From assembly GCA_947503285.1 (NCBI GenBank), contig CANNDD010000003.1, forward strand, positions 1 through 64,000: 64,000 bases of DNA. Reading direction: 5' to 3'. The first letter of the stretch is position 1. Each line of letters starts with the position of its first letter. The notes under the pieces are model-generated. The model was not told the origin of the DNA. It worked only from the letters and a program-made list of their open reading frames with translations, and searched no databases. Below are positions 63,391 to 64,000 of this stretch, in pieces. This stretch comes from an uncultured Croceitalea sp. Lineage in GTDB: Bacteria > Bacteroidota > Bacteroidia > Flavobacteriales > Flavobacteriaceae. A program made the position numbers and the translations under genes.

Positions 63391-63923
63391 TCAATTTCTT
63401 TAAACACTTTTAAATACTTTCTCAATTCACTTTTGAACATTTTAAAGTCTTTCAAGTCCGTATGGAACATCAAATCGTTGATTTTAGCATCTACACCAAC
63501 AAAACCTACGCGCAAACGGGCATGTACCTTTACCGATAACAGCTTTAGCATAAGACGGTCCTCATTGTAATAATTCAATAGAAGATCGTATTCCCTACTG
63601 ATGAATTCGGCAACATGGCTATTCTCTATCGAACCATTCCAACCCATATCCTTATCGGTGAAAAATTGTATGGAAAATGGAGTATTCTTGTCTTCCCCCC
63701 TTTTGTAACCGATAATCTGTATGGCATTGGGTGCCAGTGAAAAATCATTCCGAAGCTCATTGAGCATTTCCGCATTCGGAAAGTTATCCATGTCAACAAC
63801 ACACGCTACAGCCTTAATGCCCTTTTCCCGATTCGTAGGTACTTTTGATTTTACCAACTCATCCTCTAAATACTTTAGACTTGACTTAACCTTAAATTTA
63901 TCCTGTATGGAACGAAATATCAT
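63387..63923 (-). CDS. DUF6913-family protein
   Basis: A 178-residue soluble protein. Features seen: helical start ([20 protein letters not shown]), a central mixed alpha/beta part with [13 protein letters not shown] and IQIIGYKR, and a basic-rich C-terminus ([15 protein letters not shown]). I believe it is the DUF6913 family seen next to dapA in many Flavobacteriaceae; function is not known. A -7-like element lies 20 bases upstream. Confidence 0.85.
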   Translation of the reverse strand: MIFRSIQDKFKVKSSLKYLEDELVKSKVPTNREKGIKAVACVVDMDNFPNAEMLNELRNDFSLAPNAIQIIGYKRGEDKNTPFSIQFFTDKDMGWNGSIENSHVAEFISREYDLLLNYYNEDRLMLKLLSVKVHARLRVGFVGVDAKINDLMFHTDLKDFKMFKSELRKYLKVFKEIE

Positions 63924-63942
63924 TTACAATTCTGCATTTTTG

Positions 63943-63950
63943 CAAATGTA
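63943..63950 (-). promoter_or_regulatory. Candidate -7 element for the DUF6913-dapA pair
   Basis: On the minus strand TACATTTG fits TAnnTTTG exactly, 20 bases before the ATG at 63923. No TTG is found at the expected spacing. Bases 63951-64000 show no gene. Confidence 0.45.
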
Positions 63951-64000
63951 ATTAATATACTCGCTTCCCTGTAGCGAAGATAAAACGGAATATGCTTTTA

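Overview
This window looks like core chromosome of a Bacteroidota bacterium, most likely a member of the Flavobacteriaceae. The evidence is lineage-typical families (DUF5686, DUF4835, DUF6503, DUF6913, YbbR-like, a BamD/Rpb6-type omega/CoaBC block), many lipoproteins with short signal peptides, a lack of Shine-Dalgarno sequences, several TTG starts, and promoters that fit the Bacteroidota sigma consensus (TTG, 18-22 nt, TAnnTTTG). The genus is not resolved. Genes are tightly packed and no stretch over 300 bases lacks one. I found no prophage, insertion sequence, CRISPR array, rRNA or tRNA. One structural RNA is clear: the small SRP RNA, on the minus strand near 22.7 kb.

Layout. 0-10 kb: a heptanucleotide repeat, L-serine dehydratase, a large AsmA-like protein, two convergent NTF2-like secreted proteins, panB, an RluA-type pseudouridine synthase, a drug/metabolite-type transporter and a large conserved unknown. 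10-22.6 kb: leuA-leuB, a TlpA-like lipoprotein, pheT, a fasciclin protein, an ABC-F ATPase, a thioredoxin-fold lipoprotein without its cysteines, a transaldolase-like aldolase and an SDR. 22.6-30.7 kb: SRP RNA, a glutaminyl cyclase/thioesterase/lipoprotein operon, then a signalling block (LytTR protein with a degenerate receiver, a 50-residue lipoprotein, a TPR histidine kinase, a NarL-like regulator) and an unrecognised protein. 30.7-42.6 kb: glyA, a lipoprotein, ytxJ, clpB, a TetR regulator, a histidine phosphatase, a DUF6503 lipoprotein, smpB, a DUF5686 outer-membrane protein and pcm. 42.6-51.4 kb: a plus-strand run of oxidoreductase, 3-hydroxyacyl-CoA dehydrogenase, DUF1015, YggS, exonuclease/GIY-YIG fusion, voltage-gated channel, miaA, gluconokinase and gluconate permease. 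51.4-64 kb: minus-strand genes for a two-component system, coaE, YbbR, a glycosyltransferase, fabI, recN, then the block DUF4835-coaBC-omega-bamD-dapA-DUF6913.

Most of this is housekeeping: leucine, pantothenate/CoA (panB, coaE, coaBC), lysine/cell wall (dapA), serine/glycine (sdaA, glyA), fatty acids (fabI), translation (pheT, miaA, smpB, ABC-F), protein quality and repair (clpB, pcm), DNA repair (recN) and outer-membrane assembly (bamD, AsmA-like). I see no clear new defence or mobile system. The most unusual items are the signalling block at 25.9-29.9 kb with its pseudo-receiver and tiny lipoprotein, the heptamer repeats, an ion channel ending in a zinc-ribbon-like motif, a G8 tract inside panB, and several unknown proteins.
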